Positions 19,313 to 29,803 of a stretch of DNA of 64,000 nt are shown one piece after another. Position 1 is the stretch's first letter, and the number at the start of each line of letters is the position of its first letter. This stretch comes from Neisseriaceae bacterium (lineage in GTDB: Bacteria > Pseudomonadota > Gammaproteobacteria > Burkholderiales > Chromobacteriaceae): NCBI GenBank assembly GCA_027489245.1, contig JAIYAC010000009.1:1-64000 (forward strand), given 5' to 3'. The notes under the pieces are model-generated. The model was not told the origin of the DNA. It did no database searches and saw only the letters and a list, made by a program, of their open reading frames with translations. A program made the translations under genes and the position numbers.

Positions 19313-19999
19313 TCAGATGGGCGCCGTCAACCCTGCCACGACAAAAGGTACCAGGTGTTTCACGATCATGTCCGGGTCGCGGGCGGTCACCACCTGGCTA
19401 CGGACAAAAATCTTCAACACATCATTACCGGCAAAGGCGTTGAACATTACGCTGAAAGCGAAATGCATGCGCCATGCGATGTCTTCGGCCCCAAACTGGG
19501 GTAATGCACGCTGAAACGCACTGGTATAGCGCTGTACAAAAATACTGTACTGCTGATTCAGTGCTTCGCGCAGCAGGCGGTGATTTTCCACCAGCGTGCG
19601 CGACATCAACCGGACAAACAGCGCCCCGCCCCTCGCAGGGTCTTTAGACAGGGCCAGGCACGGGCGGATGAAGCTCACCACCAGTTGCTCGGCTGTCAGT
19701 GCTTGTCCAGACTGTTCAAGCGTATCCAGCTCGGCCAGACAGGCCGCCACAAAGGGGCCGATACGGCGCATGAATACGGACTCAAACAGGGCATCCTTGG
19801 AACCAAAGTGGTAATTCACAGCCGCCAGATTGACCTCTGCCTGCTGTGTAATCATGCGAAGCGAGGTGGCCTCGAAACCGTGCTCGACGAACAGACGTTC
19901 TGCGACGTCCAGAATTCGTGTTGCCGTATCGGGTTTATTCGCTTCCATGCTGTCTTGCACCTTGATCGGGGTAAGTAATTGCGTCGCCTTGCTCATCAT
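19313..19999 (-). CDS. TetR-family regulator, PsrA-like
   Basis: Probable fatty-acid-responsive repressor. The N-terminal helix-turn-helix (TATRILDVAERLFVEHGFEATSLRMITQQAEVNLAAVNYHFGSKDALF read in pieces) closely follows Pseudomonas PsrA. The C-terminal ligand domain begins with RRIGPFVAACLAELD. The first ATG gives 228 residues. An inner ATG at 19948 (211 residues, starting MEANKPD) matches PsrA length better, and neither has a clear Shine-Dalgarno. A PsrA-type box lies just upstream, suggesting autoregulation. Its position heading the fad block supports control of beta-oxidation. Confidence 0.85.
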   Translation of the reverse strand: MMSKATQLLTPIKVQDSMEANKPDTATRILDVAERLFVEHGFEATSLRMITQQAEVNLAAVNYHFGSKDALFESVFMRRIGPFVAACLAELDTLEQSGQALTAEQLVVSFIRPCLALSKDPARGGALFVRLMSRTLVENHRLLREALNQQYSIFVQRYTSAFQRALPQFGAEDIAWRMHFAFSVMFNAFAGNDVLKIFVRSQVVTARDPDMIVKHLVPFVVAGLTAPI

Positions 20000-20018
20000 G
20001 ACTTTAGAACAAGCGTTT

Positions 20019-20032
20019 GAAACTTACGTTTA
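20019..20032 (-). promoter_or_regulatory. PsrA-type operator upstream of the TetR gene
   Basis: GAAAC-TTAC-GTTTA matches the Pseudomonas PsrA consensus except the last base. It lies 20 bases before the first ATG of the PsrA-like gene, a position suited to autorepression. Confidence 0.55.
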
Positions 20033-20084
20033 AAATTGACGCATGTCAAGAATTGCATCGCCTAGCCTTTATAATTTTTGCAAT

Positions 20085-20115
20085 CAAAAACGGCAGTCTT
20101 CAGTTTAGACTGCCG
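20085..20115 (-). terminator. Intrinsic terminator of metZ
   Basis: CGGCAGTCT and AGACTGCCG pair around a 7-base loop and on the minus strand are followed by TTTTTG, 23 bases past the metZ stop. Confidence 0.85.
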
Positions 20116-20137
20116 CTTGATTGAAACAACTGTTTCT

Positions 20138-21319
20138 TCACAGACCGCGCAGCAAATCCGCTTTCAGGTCTTCTATGTGCTCCAGCCCTACCGCCACGCG
20201 CAGTAAACCCTCGGTAATGCCCGCCTCAGCGCGGGCCTGCGGGGTGATGCGGGCATGGGTGGTGGATGCCGGGTGTGTCAGCGTGGTTTTCACATCGCCC
20301 AGGTTGGCCGTACGCGAGATCAACTGGATGGCATCAACCACTTTCCAGGCTGCTTCGCGCCCGCCTTTTACCTGGAACGACAGTACCGCCCCACCGCTTT
20401 TCTGCTGGCGCTGCGCCAGTTCGTACTGGGGGTGGTCTGGCAAGCCCGGGTAAAACACTTTTTCTACAGCAGGCTGCTGCTGCAGCCACTGCGCCAGCGC
20501 CAGGGCGTTGGCAGAGTGCTTTTCCATGCGCAAATGCAGCGTCTCCAGACCAGACAACAGCACCCAGGCATTGAATGGCGCCAGCGACGGGCCAGCTGTA
20601 CGAACGTGCAGGTACACCTGCTCCACCAGCTTGTCGCTCCCCACCACGGCACCGCCCATCACGCGGCCGTGGCCGTCCAGGTATTTGGTGGCCGAGTGCA
20701 CCACCAGGTCGGCGCCCAGCTTGATGGGCTGCTGCAGGGCTGGCGAGCAGAAGCAGTTATCCACCACCAGCAAGGCCCCTGCTTCGTGTGCAATGGCTGC
20801 CACGGCGGCAATGTCTGCCAGGTCGGTGAGTGGATTGGAAGGGGTTTCCAGGAAAAACACCTTGGTATTCGGCCGGATGGCGGCACGCCAGGCATCCAGG
20901 TTGGCCGCATCGACGTAGCTGGTTTCCACGCCAAACTTGGCCAGCACACCATTGAACAGATTAATGGTAGAGCCAAACAGGCTGCGCGAGGACACGATGT
21001 GGTCGCCGCTTTTCAGCAGGGTGAGCATGGTGGCCTGGATGGCCGCCATGCCGGTAGAGGTGGCTACGGCACGCTCGGCGCCCTCCATGGCCGCCAGGCG
21101 CTGCTGGAATGCCGACACGGTAGGGTTGGTAAAGCGCGAGTAGGTAAAGCCATCGATTTCGCCCAGAAACATGGCGGCAGCCTGGGCTGCGCTATCGAAA
21201 GTAAAGCTGGAAGTAAGCTGCAGGCTCTGGCTATGCTCGCGATACTCGCTGGTTTCGCGGCCAGCACGAATGGCCAGGGTTTCCGGGTGCAGGCTCAGAC
21301 AAGGGTCGTCACTGGACAT
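20138..21319 (-). CDS. metZ: O-succinylhomoserine sulfhydrylase
   Basis: PLP enzyme of methionine synthesis that makes homocysteine directly from O-succinylhomoserine and sulfide. It belongs to the Cys/Met metabolism family, with the PLP lysine in HSATKYLDGHGRVMGG and the YSRFTNPT motif. Its length (about 393 residues) and its position next to purF match MetZ of Pseudomonas and Neisseria. The ATG at 21319 is preferred; a GTG five codons upstream is also possible. MetB or MetC activity cannot be fully excluded from sequence. It is separated from purF by a palindrome. Confidence 0.92.
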   Translation of the reverse strand: MSSDDPCLSLHPETLAIRAGRETSEYREHSQSLQLTSSFTFDSAAQAAAMFLGEIDGFTYSRFTNPTVSAFQQRLAAMEGAERAVATSTGMAAIQATMLTLLKSGDHIVSSRSLFGSTINLFNGVLAKFGVETSYVDAANLDAWRAAIRPNTKVFFLETPSNPLTDLADIAAVAAIAHEAGALLVVDNCFCSPALQQPIKLGADLVVHSATKYLDGHGRVMGGAVVGSDKLVEQVYLHVRTAGPSLAPFNAWVLLSGLETLHLRMEKHSANALALAQWLQQQPAVEKVFYPGLPDHPQYELAQRQQKSGGAVLSFQVKGGREAAWKVVDAIQLISRTANLGDVKTTLTHPASTTHARITPQARAEAGITEGLLRVAVGLEHIEDLKADLLRGL

Positions 21320-21356
21320 ATTGGGTCTCGACACGGGCGATTGAATACAAAGCCTA

Positions 21357-21399
21357 ACGATAACAAGGGTTGGCCGCAGCGGCCAACCCTTGTCGTTAT
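21357..21399. repeat. Palindrome containing an inverted pair of the TGCGGCCAAC word
   Basis: GGTTGGCCGC (21368-21377) and GCGGCCAACC (21379-21388) are separated by one base. The pairing extends outward through AACAAG/CTTGT, giving a stem of about 20 bp between purF and metZ. There is no T run, so termination efficiency is uncertain. Confidence 0.8.
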
Positions 21400-21406
21400 A
21401 AGCACA

Positions 21407-22957
21407 TTACATCAGGTTTTGCTCAGCCACATTCAGGTTGAGGTCTACCATCTGGCTGCCTGCATCTTCGCCATCTTTCGCTTCTTTGCCAGCAGGTTTG
21501 CCCTTGCCGCGCGCCGCCTCGATCGCGTCCAGGTACGCTTCGTTGATGTCGCCGGTAATGTAGCAGCCGCTAAAGCACGAAGCTTCAAACACATTCAGCT
21601 CGCGATTCAGGCTGTGCACTGCCTGCTCCAGCGCGTCCAGGTCCTGATAAATCACCGCATCAGCGCCGATTTCGGCTGCAATCTGTGTCTCGTTGCGGCC
21701 GGTAGCCAGCAGCTCGGCGCGGGTTGGCATATCGATACCGTAGACGTTCGGGAAGCGCACAGCCGGGGCAGCCGAGGCAAAGAACACCTTTTTAGCACCG
21801 GAATCACGCGCCATCTGCACGATTTCTTTGGAAGTGGTACCGCGTACGATGGAGTCATCCACCAGCAGCACATTGCGGCCGGCAAACTCCATCGGCACCG
21901 GGTTCAGCTTCTGGCGTACCGATTTTTTACGCACCGCCTGGCCTGGCATGATGAAGGTGCGGCCAATGTAGCGGTTCTTGATAAAGCCTTCGCGGTACGG
22001 CAGGCCCAGCGCGTTGGCCAGCTGCAGCGCGCTCTGGCGGCTGGAGTCTGGAATCGGAATCACCACGTCGATTTCCATGTCGGCGTACTGGCGGCGGATT
22101 TTCTCGGCCAGCATCTCGCCCATCACCAGACGCGACTGGTACACCGACACACCGTCGATGACCGAGTCCGGGCGTGCAAAGTACACGTACTCGAACAGGC
22201 AAGGCGCCAGCTGGGTTTTCTCGGCGCACACCTTGGCCTGCATTTCACCGTCGAAGCGCACGTAGACACACTCGCCTGGCAGTACATCGCGCAGCACTTT
22301 GAAGCCGGAGCAATCCAGCGCTACGGATTCGGAGGCAAACATGTACTCGGTGCGGTTATCCACCTCGTTGCAGCCCATGATCAGCGGGCGGATGCCGTGC
22401 GGATCGCGGAATGCCACCAGGCCGTAGCCGGCAATCATGGCCACCACGGCGTACGCGCCTTTCACGCGGCGATGTACCGCCTCTACCGCGCCAAACACGG
22501 CGTCGGCAGTCAGCGATGCACCCTCCACGCGGGCGGCGATCTCGTGCGCAAACACGTTCAGCAGCACTTCCGAATCGGAGTTGGTGTTGATGTGACGCAG
22601 GTCGTTGCGGTACATGTCCGACTTCAGCTCGTCGGTATTGGTGAGGTTGCCGTTATGCGCCAGCACAATGCCGAACGGCGAGTTCACGTAAAACGGCTGC
22701 GCTTCGGCCAGGCAAGATGCCGAGCCGGCGGTGGGGTAGCGCACGTGGCCGATACCGGCGTTGCCCTGCAAGGAGCGCATGTTGCGGGTGCGGAAGACAT
22801 CCCGCACCAAACCGCTGCCTTTGTGCATGTGAAAGGTCTTGCCGTTGGCCGTAACAATACCGGCTGCGTCCTGACCACGGTGCTGCAACAACTGCAAACC
22901 GTCATACAACAGCTGGTTTACGGGTGTCTGACCTACCACCCCAAGAATTCCACACAT
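21407..22957 (-). CDS. purF: Amidophosphoribosyltransferase
   Basis: First committed step of purine synthesis, glutamine plus PRPP to phosphoribosylamine. The protein begins MCGILGV, so the start is fixed by the N-terminal nucleophile Cys2 of the class II glutaminase domain. The C-terminal half has the PRPP-binding loop NVLLVDDSIVRGTTSKEI. It is 516 residues, with a short charged C-terminal tail beyond the usual end. It is the last gene of a folC-SPOR-cvpA-purF cluster, with a terminator-like hairpin between cvpA and purF. Confidence 0.97.
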   Translation of the reverse strand: MCGILGVVGQTPVNQLLYDGLQLLQHRGQDAAGIVTANGKTFHMHKGSGLVRDVFRTRNMRSLQGNAGIGHVRYPTAGSASCLAEAQPFYVNSPFGIVLAHNGNLTNTDELKSDMYRNDLRHINTNSDSEVLLNVFAHEIAARVEGASLTADAVFGAVEAVHRRVKGAYAVVAMIAGYGLVAFRDPHGIRPLIMGCNEVDNRTEYMFASESVALDCSGFKVLRDVLPGECVYVRFDGEMQAKVCAEKTQLAPCLFEYVYFARPDSVIDGVSVYQSRLVMGEMLAEKIRRQYADMEIDVVIPIPDSSRQSALQLANALGLPYREGFIKNRYIGRTFIMPGQAVRKKSVRQKLNPVPMEFAGRNVLLVDDSIVRGTTSKEIVQMARDSGAKKVFFASAAPAVRFPNVYGIDMPTRAELLATGRNETQIAAEIGADAVIYQDLDALEQAVHSLNRELNVFEASCFSGCYITGDINEAYLDAIEAARGKGKPAGKEAKDGEDAGSQMVDLNLNVAEQNLM

Positions 22958-22981
22958 AGTTAATCCCCAGACTACACGAGT

Positions 22982-23022
22982 AAAAACAAGGGGTGACGAT
23001 GCCAACGCATCATCACCCCTCT
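22982..23022 (-). terminator. Terminator or attenuator between cvpA and purF
   Basis: On the minus strand AGGGGTGATGATGC and GCATCGTCACCCC pair imperfectly around a short loop and run into TTGTTTTT. It lies 10 bases after cvpA and about 25 before purF, so it could reduce or regulate purF read-through. Confidence 0.7.
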
Positions 23023-23031
23023 ATTGCAAAG

Positions 23032-23517
23032 CTATGAAAATTTCATTTTCTGCGCCAAGGCATCCGGCAGCCACGGCTTGGTCGCCACCGCCACGGCCTG
23101 AAACGGCGACACCAGCAAGGCATCTTGCCAGGCTGGTGACTGCGGCAGGTTACTGAGCCCACCCAGAATCATCACCACCGTCACCAGCAACATGCCACGT
23201 ATCAAGCCGAATACAGCACCAAAAAAACGGTTTACCCCGCCCAGCCCCACCGCATCCAGCATCACGGTCAGCGAGGCGCGCAGCACGCCGGCCAGCAGCC
23301 ACACCCCCACCAGCAACAGCAGGAAAGCTGCCACCAGCCGCAAGCCCTCGCCGGGCAAGGGGATGAACTCCGCCAGCATGGGCGACAGGCTACGCGCCGC
23401 CCAGAAGGCAATAAACCAGGAAAACAGCGACAACACCTCCGCTGCCAGCCCGCGAAACAGTGACAACATGATAGAGCCGGCAATCAGCGCCAGAATCAGG
23501 TAGTCCAGCCAGGTCAT
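23032..23517 (-). CDS. cvpA: CvpA family membrane protein
   Basis: Inner-membrane protein with four predicted helices in 161 residues. It starts MTWLDYLILALIAGS and has the family segment VNRFFGAVFGLIRGMLLV. The family was named for colicin V production in E. coli and is widely linked to envelope homeostasis; the molecular role is not settled. It overlaps the SPOR gene (ATGA) and precedes purF, the conserved proteobacterial order. Confidence 0.92.
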   Translation of the reverse strand: MTWLDYLILALIAGSIMLSLFRGLAAEVLSLFSWFIAFWAARSLSPMLAEFIPLPGEGLRLVAAFLLLLVGVWLLAGVLRASLTVMLDAVGLGGVNRFFGAVFGLIRGMLLVTVVMILGGLSNLPQSPAWQDALLVSPFQAVAVATKPWLPDALAQKMKFS

Positions 23518-24389
23518 TCCGCCCCCACCACAATGCCGGTCACCCCGGCTTTGCTCAGGCGGCGCATAGCGGCATCGGCCTCTTCGCGCGATTTGAACGG
23601 CCCTACCCGTACGCGGGTTACTTCACCCTTGCTGGTTTGCACCTTGCTGAAACGGGCGCTCACCCCTGCTGCGGCCAACCTGCTGCGCAAAGCATCCACT
23701 TTTTGCGGATCAGACAGTGCGGCAAGCTGGATACTGAATTTCTTGCCACCTTCGGCCTTGGCGGGCGCGGTGTCGGTAGCCGTATCTTTCTCTTTGGCTG
23801 GCTTGGCCGGCTCGGCGTGCGCCGCCTCACGTCCTTCCAGAATGGCCATCGGGTCGGCAGCATTTTTCTCTACCGCAGGCTTGGGCTTGTTGTCCTTGGC
23901 GGGCTCTTTAGGCGCAGGCTTAGGCTCGGCTTTTGGCTTGGCCTGCGGTTTAGGTTCGGGCGGAGCCTCTGGCTTGGGCAAGGGCTTTGGCTCGGGCTTG
24001 GCCACCGGCACAGCCGCCGGTACTGGCGCGGCGGGCGCGGCGATGGGCACCGGCTCTGCCACGGGTGGCTTGGCCAGCACGACCGGCGGGCGGCCGGCCG
24101 GCAAGGACGCTGCTTCAGGCTCTTCTGGCGGCAGCGTAGCCAGCAGGTCGGTAACCGGCTGCGATGCCGCCACCGGCGCTGCAGGCGGCGCTACCACGGC
24201 GGCAGGCTGCGAAGCCGCCTGCAAACCGGTGATATCCACCGCCTCCGGCTTCATGGCCTGCTCCGGCAGGGCATCCACCACATTCCACAGCACTGCAGTC
24301 GACAAGCTCACCATCACGATGGCGCCCACCAGGCGGCGGCGCGCACGCTTGCGCAGCAACAGCAGTTCGTCATGGGTGGAAAGTGCCAT
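23514..24389 (-). CDS. SPOR-domain membrane protein (DedD-like)
   Basis: Predicted septal peptidoglycan-binding protein, 291 residues. It has a basic cytoplasmic start with one membrane helix (about residues 20-36), a long Pro/Ala/Lys linker rich in KPEPKP-like repeats (about 70-200), and a C-terminal SPOR domain (about 215-290: FSIQLAALSDPQKVDALRSRL, VRVGPFKSREEADAAMRRL). The SPOR domain binds denuded glycan strands at the division site. DedD sits between folC and cvpA in E. coli too. AAGGACACC precedes the start. The linker length is likely variable between strains. Confidence 0.9.
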   Translation of the reverse strand: MALSTHDELLLLRKRARRRLVGAIVMVSLSTAVLWNVVDALPEQAMKPEAVDITGLQAASQPAAVVAPPAAPVAASQPVTDLLATLPPEEPEAASLPAGRPPVVLAKPPVAEPVPIAAPAAPVPAAVPVAKPEPKPLPKPEAPPEPKPQAKPKAEPKPAPKEPAKDNKPKPAVEKNAADPMAILEGREAAHAEPAKPAKEKDTATDTAPAKAEGGKKFSIQLAALSDPQKVDALRSRLAAAGVSARFSKVQTSKGEVTRVRVGPFKSREEADAAMRRLSKAGVTGIVVGAE

Positions 24390-24398
24390 CAGGTGTCC

Positions 24399-25688
24399 TT
24401 ATGATGCGCGGTGAAGGCGATGTTCCATCACCTCGGCCACGGTGTGGAAAGAGCCGAATACCACGATTCTATCATTCTCGCCGGCCTGCGATAAGGCAGC
24501 ATCCCAGGCCAAAGGTACCGTTTGGTAACGGCTGACACCCTTCACGCCCAGGTTTTCCAGCTCGCTGGCGATATCTTCTGCGGTTCGGCCGCGCGGCATG
24601 TCCAGCCCGCCCACCAGCCATACGTCAAATTCGTCTTTCAACAGGCTCACCACAGCAGCCAAATCTTTATCGGCCAACATGGAAAACACAGCAATACGCT
24701 GGCTGGCAAAAGCCATGCGCTTGAGGCTATCGGCCAGCGCACGCGCTGCATGCGGGTTGTGGCCCACATCGAGAATAGTCAGCGGGCGGCCCGGCAAGAC
24801 CTGGAAGCGCCCCGGCCAGTCCACCTCCAGCAGCCCGCGCTTGATGGCACCGATCCCTACTGGCAGCCAGGCTTTTACCGCTTCCAGCGCCGCCAGGGCC
24901 GCCGCGGCATTCACCATCTGGTATTCGCCACGCAGGGCCGGGATAGGCAGTGCGTGCTTGTGCACATCGCCCATATGGAATGACCACTGGTTGTCCATGC
25001 GCGTAATGCCAAAGTCGCGCCCCACCAGCTTCAGGTCGGCCCCCAGCTGTGCGGCGTGGTCCAGCAGGCTTTGCGGCGGGTTGGGGTCGGCGCAGATGGC
25101 CACTTTACCAGCGCGGAAAATGCCGGCTTTTTCGAAACCCACCAGCTCGCGCGTGTCGCCCAGGTAGGCCTGGTGATCCAGGTCCACGCTCACCACCACC
25201 GACACCGTGGGCTCGAAAATATTCACAGCGTCCAGACGGCCGCCCAGCCCGACTTCCAGCACCGCCACATCCACCCCTTCGGCCATGAAGGTATGCATGG
25301 CGGCCAGGGTGCCAAACTCGAAATAGCTCAGCGAGGTCTCGCCACGGGCATCGTTGATGGCAGCAAAGCTATCCACAATGCGCTGGTCGCTCACCGGCTG
25401 CATATCGATGGCAATGCGCTCGTTGTAGCGAATGATGTGCGGCGAGGTATACGTACCCACCTTGAAGCCGCCACGGCTGAGCATGGTAGACAGCATGGCG
25501 CACACCGAGCCTTTGCCATTGGTGCCGCCCACGATAATGACGGGGAAGTCAGGCTGCAGGCCCATGGCGTCGCGCACCGCGGCCACGCGGGCCAGGCCCA
25601 TATCAATAGCGGTAACGTGCAGGCCTTCCTGATACCGCAGCCAGTCTTGCAGGCTGCTGTCGCGATGCGGTGGGGTAGTCGTACTCAT
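24399..25688 (-). CDS. folC: Dihydrofolate/folylpolyglutamate synthase
   Basis: Adds L-glutamate to dihydropteroate and to folates. The 429-residue product has the Mur-ligase P-loop GGTNGKGSVCAML (about residues 45-57), TSPHI, the GLGGRLDAVN motif and DVGHNPHAARAL. The start at 25688 follows AGAAGAG; the upstream extension of the ORF looks non-coding and overlaps the next gene. It lies 9 bases before the SPOR gene. The accD gene that often precedes folC is missing here; a YgfX-like gene takes its place. Confidence 0.95.
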   Translation of the reverse strand: MSTTTPPHRDSSLQDWLRYQEGLHVTAIDMGLARVAAVRDAMGLQPDFPVIIVGGTNGKGSVCAMLSTMLSRGGFKVGTYTSPHIIRYNERIAIDMQPVSDQRIVDSFAAINDARGETSLSYFEFGTLAAMHTFMAEGVDVAVLEVGLGGRLDAVNIFEPTVSVVVSVDLDHQAYLGDTRELVGFEKAGIFRAGKVAICADPNPPQSLLDHAAQLGADLKLVGRDFGITRMDNQWSFHMGDVHKHALPIPALRGEYQMVNAAAALAALEAVKAWLPVGIGAIKRGLLEVDWPGRFQVLPGRPLTILDVGHNPHAARALADSLKRMAFASQRIAVFSMLADKDLAAVVSLLKDEFDVWLVGGLDMPRGRTAEDIASELENLGVKGVSRYQTVPLAWDAALSQAGENDRIVVFGSFHTVAEVMEHRLHRAS

Positions 25689-25690
25689 CT

Positions 25691-26125
25691 TTACTCTTCT
25701 TCTGCAAGGTTGGCCGCTGCCGTGCGGCACCACTGCACGTACACACGCAGCGCCCGGTGCGTGTCTGCCGGCACGGCATCGCGCCACACCAGCAGGGTCA
25801 GGTCTTTTTTATCGGTGGTGCGGCCACGCAGCACCACTAGCCAGGGCAGCGCCACACAGGCGGGCTGTAGCGCCACGCGCTGCAACTGCACATGGCAGGC
25901 ACCGCGCGCATCAACAGAAAAACTGCCGGCCCGCCCTGCCATGCCGCTAGTACGCAGCAAGGACAGGCTGGCCAGGCCGCCGCACAACAACAATATCAGC
26001 TGCGACTGCGTATCCAGCACGCTGGCCGCAGCCAGCAAGGCCAGCCACATCAGCAGCAACACCCCGCCAGCCAGCCGGCTGCTTGCCAGGTTGGCCGCAA
26101 AAGGCGGAATGGCTGTCTGGTGCAC
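25691..26125 (-). CDS. YgfX-like membrane protein
   Basis: Small protein of 144 residues with a GTG start and two N-terminal membrane helices (about residues 17-55). A soluble beta-rich domain follows, with LPWLVVLRGR and LLVWRDAVPADTHRALRVYVQW, a pattern typical of the YgfX/CptA family. In E. coli YgfX (CptA) is linked to the cell-division cytoskeleton and to SdhE. No sdhE homologue is adjacent. It ends 2 bases before the folC start. The family assignment rests on topology and the C-terminal motif only. Confidence 0.6.
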   Translation of the reverse strand: MHQTAIPPFAANLASSRLAGGVLLLMWLALLAAASVLDTQSQLILLLCGGLASLSLLRTSGMAGRAGSFSVDARGACHVQLQRVALQPACVALPWLVVLRGRTTDKKDLTLLVWRDAVPADTHRALRVYVQWCRTAAANLAEEE

Positions 26126-26138
26126 GGCGGGCTACCCG

Positions 26139-26495
26139 TCAGGCAGGGTCAACCGGCGAGTTGATGATGTCAGCGTCCACGGTATCCAGCAGTGTGGAGT
26201 GGATCTCGACATCAAACCATTCCCAGAACGTTTTCAGCGAGCGGTCTTGCGGCCACAGCGACTCGTCTTCGTACCACGAGGCCAGCTCCAGGCGGAACAG
26301 CTGCTCGAAAATCTCGTCGATGTGGGCCACTGCCTCTTCCGGCTCGTCGAATTCCGGCAGCAGGATCACGGTACTGTCTGCGCGCAGCGTATCCAGCGTC
26401 AGCTCGATCATGTCGTTGTCCGGCACGGCGTTGAGCCACGCCAGAAACGGGGCTTTGGGTTTGATTACGGCTACCGATCGGTCAACAAAATACAT
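26139..26495 (-). CDS. Conserved hypothetical acidic protein
   Basis: 118 residues starting MYFVDRSVAVIKP, strongly acidic, with no membrane segment or signal peptide. The text reads as an alternating helix protein, with FLAWLNAVPD near the N-terminus, ILLPEFDEPEEAVAHIDEIFEQLFRLEL in the middle and an aromatic WEWFDVEIH segment near the end. I do not recognise the family. AAAGGAT precedes the chosen ATG; the longer ORF upstream is arginine-rich and unlikely to be translated. It is the first gene of the run leading into ygfX-folC and is divergent from uup. Confidence 0.75.
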   Translation of the reverse strand: MYFVDRSVAVIKPKAPFLAWLNAVPDNDMIELTLDTLRADSTVILLPEFDEPEEAVAHIDEIFEQLFRLELASWYEDESLWPQDRSLKTFWEWFDVEIHSTLLDTVDADIINSPVDPA

Positions 26496-26641
26496 GGCGA
26501 ATCCTTTCACAGATACCCGCCGGCAGGCAGGCTTCAAGTTGGCGCGCATTGTAGCAGCCACAAGGCGGCAGGCGAAGGGCAAACACGCGCTCATGCTACA
26601 ATCGCCGCCATTGCAATTGCCCCGTACACCCCGAATACATT

Positions 26642-28557
<1,916 letters not shown>

Positions 28558-28561
<4 letters not shown>

Positions 28562-29100
28562 CGAAACGCACCACCCTCGCGCAGCTGGCCAGCCGCCAAG
28601 GGCTGGTGCTATGGGCCACGGCGCTGGCACTGGCAGGCTGCGCCAGCGCCCCGCCCGCGCCAAAAAAACCGGCCAAGCCCGCCAGCCGCCCCGGCATTAG
28701 CCTGGCGGGCTTGCAAGCCGAAGGCGCTGGCCGCGAAATCCTGATGTACAGCCTGAGCCTGCTGGATATCGATTACAAATTTGGCGGCAGCAACCCGGAA
28801 GCCGGGCTGGACTGCAGCGGCATGGTGGCCTACATCTACCAGAACGCCGCCAAGGTAAAGCTGCCGCACAACGCCGCGCAGATCGCCAGCCTGGCCCGCC
28901 CCATCGACAACAGCCGCCTGCGCGTGGGCGACCTGGTGTTCTTCAACACGCTGGGCAAACCGTTTTCGCACATGGGCATCTATATAGGTGACGGCAAATT
29001 CGTGCACGCACCGCGCAGCAATAGCGTGATTCGCGTCGACCGCCTGGACAACAGCTACTTCGCCGCCCGTTACGAGGGCGCACGAACCCTGTTCGACTGA
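28558..29100 (+). CDS. NlpC/P60 family lipoprotein peptidase
   Basis: Predicted cell-wall gamma-D-glutamyl-diamino acid endopeptidase anchored in a membrane. The signal ends in the lipobox LAGC (Cys at about residue 28), followed by a Pro/Lys/Ala linker. The catalytic domain has the Cys in LDCSGMVAY, then His in FSHMGIYIGDG and a further polar residue in KFVHAPRS, the normal Cys-His-His triad of the family. At 180 residues it resembles E. coli MepS (Spr). It overlaps uup and is followed directly by an unknown gene. Confidence 0.9.
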
Positions 29101-29101
29101 G

Positions 29102-29671
29102 ATGGACACCTCACGCTGGCACAGTTGGCAAACCCTGCGCCCGCGCCTGCACCGCGACGGCATCAGCCTGCCCGCCGCGCTACTACTCAAACAACTGAAA
29201 AGCTGGCTGGATAGCGACGAACTCACCGTGGAAGACCTGCTGCTGGACGAACACGGTGCGGTTTTCTGGCTACACCTGCACCACCCCGCGGCCACCGTCC
29301 TGCAGCTGCACTGCCAGCCCGAGCCCGCCACGCCAGACGATGACAGCCTGCGCCTGCGCTACCGCCTGCAAGCCGACGACATGCAATCCGGCCTGCGTGG
29401 CCACCTGCTGGGCAAGGCCGCCAGCCTGGTGGCCAATAGCGGCATGGCGACACGCCTGCTGCAAAGGTTGGCCGCACCCCTGCCCTGGCTGGCCATAGAC
29501 CAACAACACCTCACCCTGCACTGGCGCGACATCCCCGCCGTACAACGCTGGCTGCACACCACCGTACTGGGCTACCAGCCGCTGCAAGGCTGGCGCATAG
29601 CAGCCGTACACACCCGCCAGGACAGCCTGCGCTTGCAGCTAAAACGTACCCTGCCAAACAACCAAGGGTAA
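29102..29671 (+). CDS. Hypothetical protein downstream of the NlpC/P60 gene
   Basis: 189 residues, soluble, rich in Leu, His and Arg. No motif I recognise. There is a Trp-rich start (MDTSRWHSWQTLRPRL), a strand-rich centre with repeated D/H-L-x-L patterns and a C-terminus LRLQLKRTLP. The gene begins 1 base after the peptidase stop and shares its codon use, so it is probably translated in the same operon. One copy of the window-wide word lies inside it at 29466. Confidence 0.65.
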   Translation: MDTSRWHSWQTLRPRLHRDGISLPAALLLKQLKSWLDSDELTVEDLLLDEHGAVFWLHLHHPAATVLQLHCQPEPATPDDDSLRLRYRLQADDMQSGLRGHLLGKAASLVANSGMATRLLQRLAAPLPWLAIDQQHLTLHWRDIPAVQRWLHTTVLGYQPLQGWRIAAVHTRQDSLRLQLKRTLPNNQG

Positions 29672-29803
29672 TCCCCTACCCGCTTGTACTTTGCAAGTGC
29701 CCCGCCCTGTGTTTCTATAGCATCAGCCGAAAACGGTAGCAGCCTTGGAGAAGGCTGATAAAAAGCAGCTAAAGCTGTAAAAACACTACACAGGAGAAAA
29801 CCA

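Noticed and set aside
20255..22963. A 902-residue plus-strand open frame opposite metZ and purF
   Set aside because: Its translation is His/Gln/Arg-rich and unlike any protein, and it crosses two genes with clear catalytic motifs on the other strand. It is a GC-rich antisense shadow.
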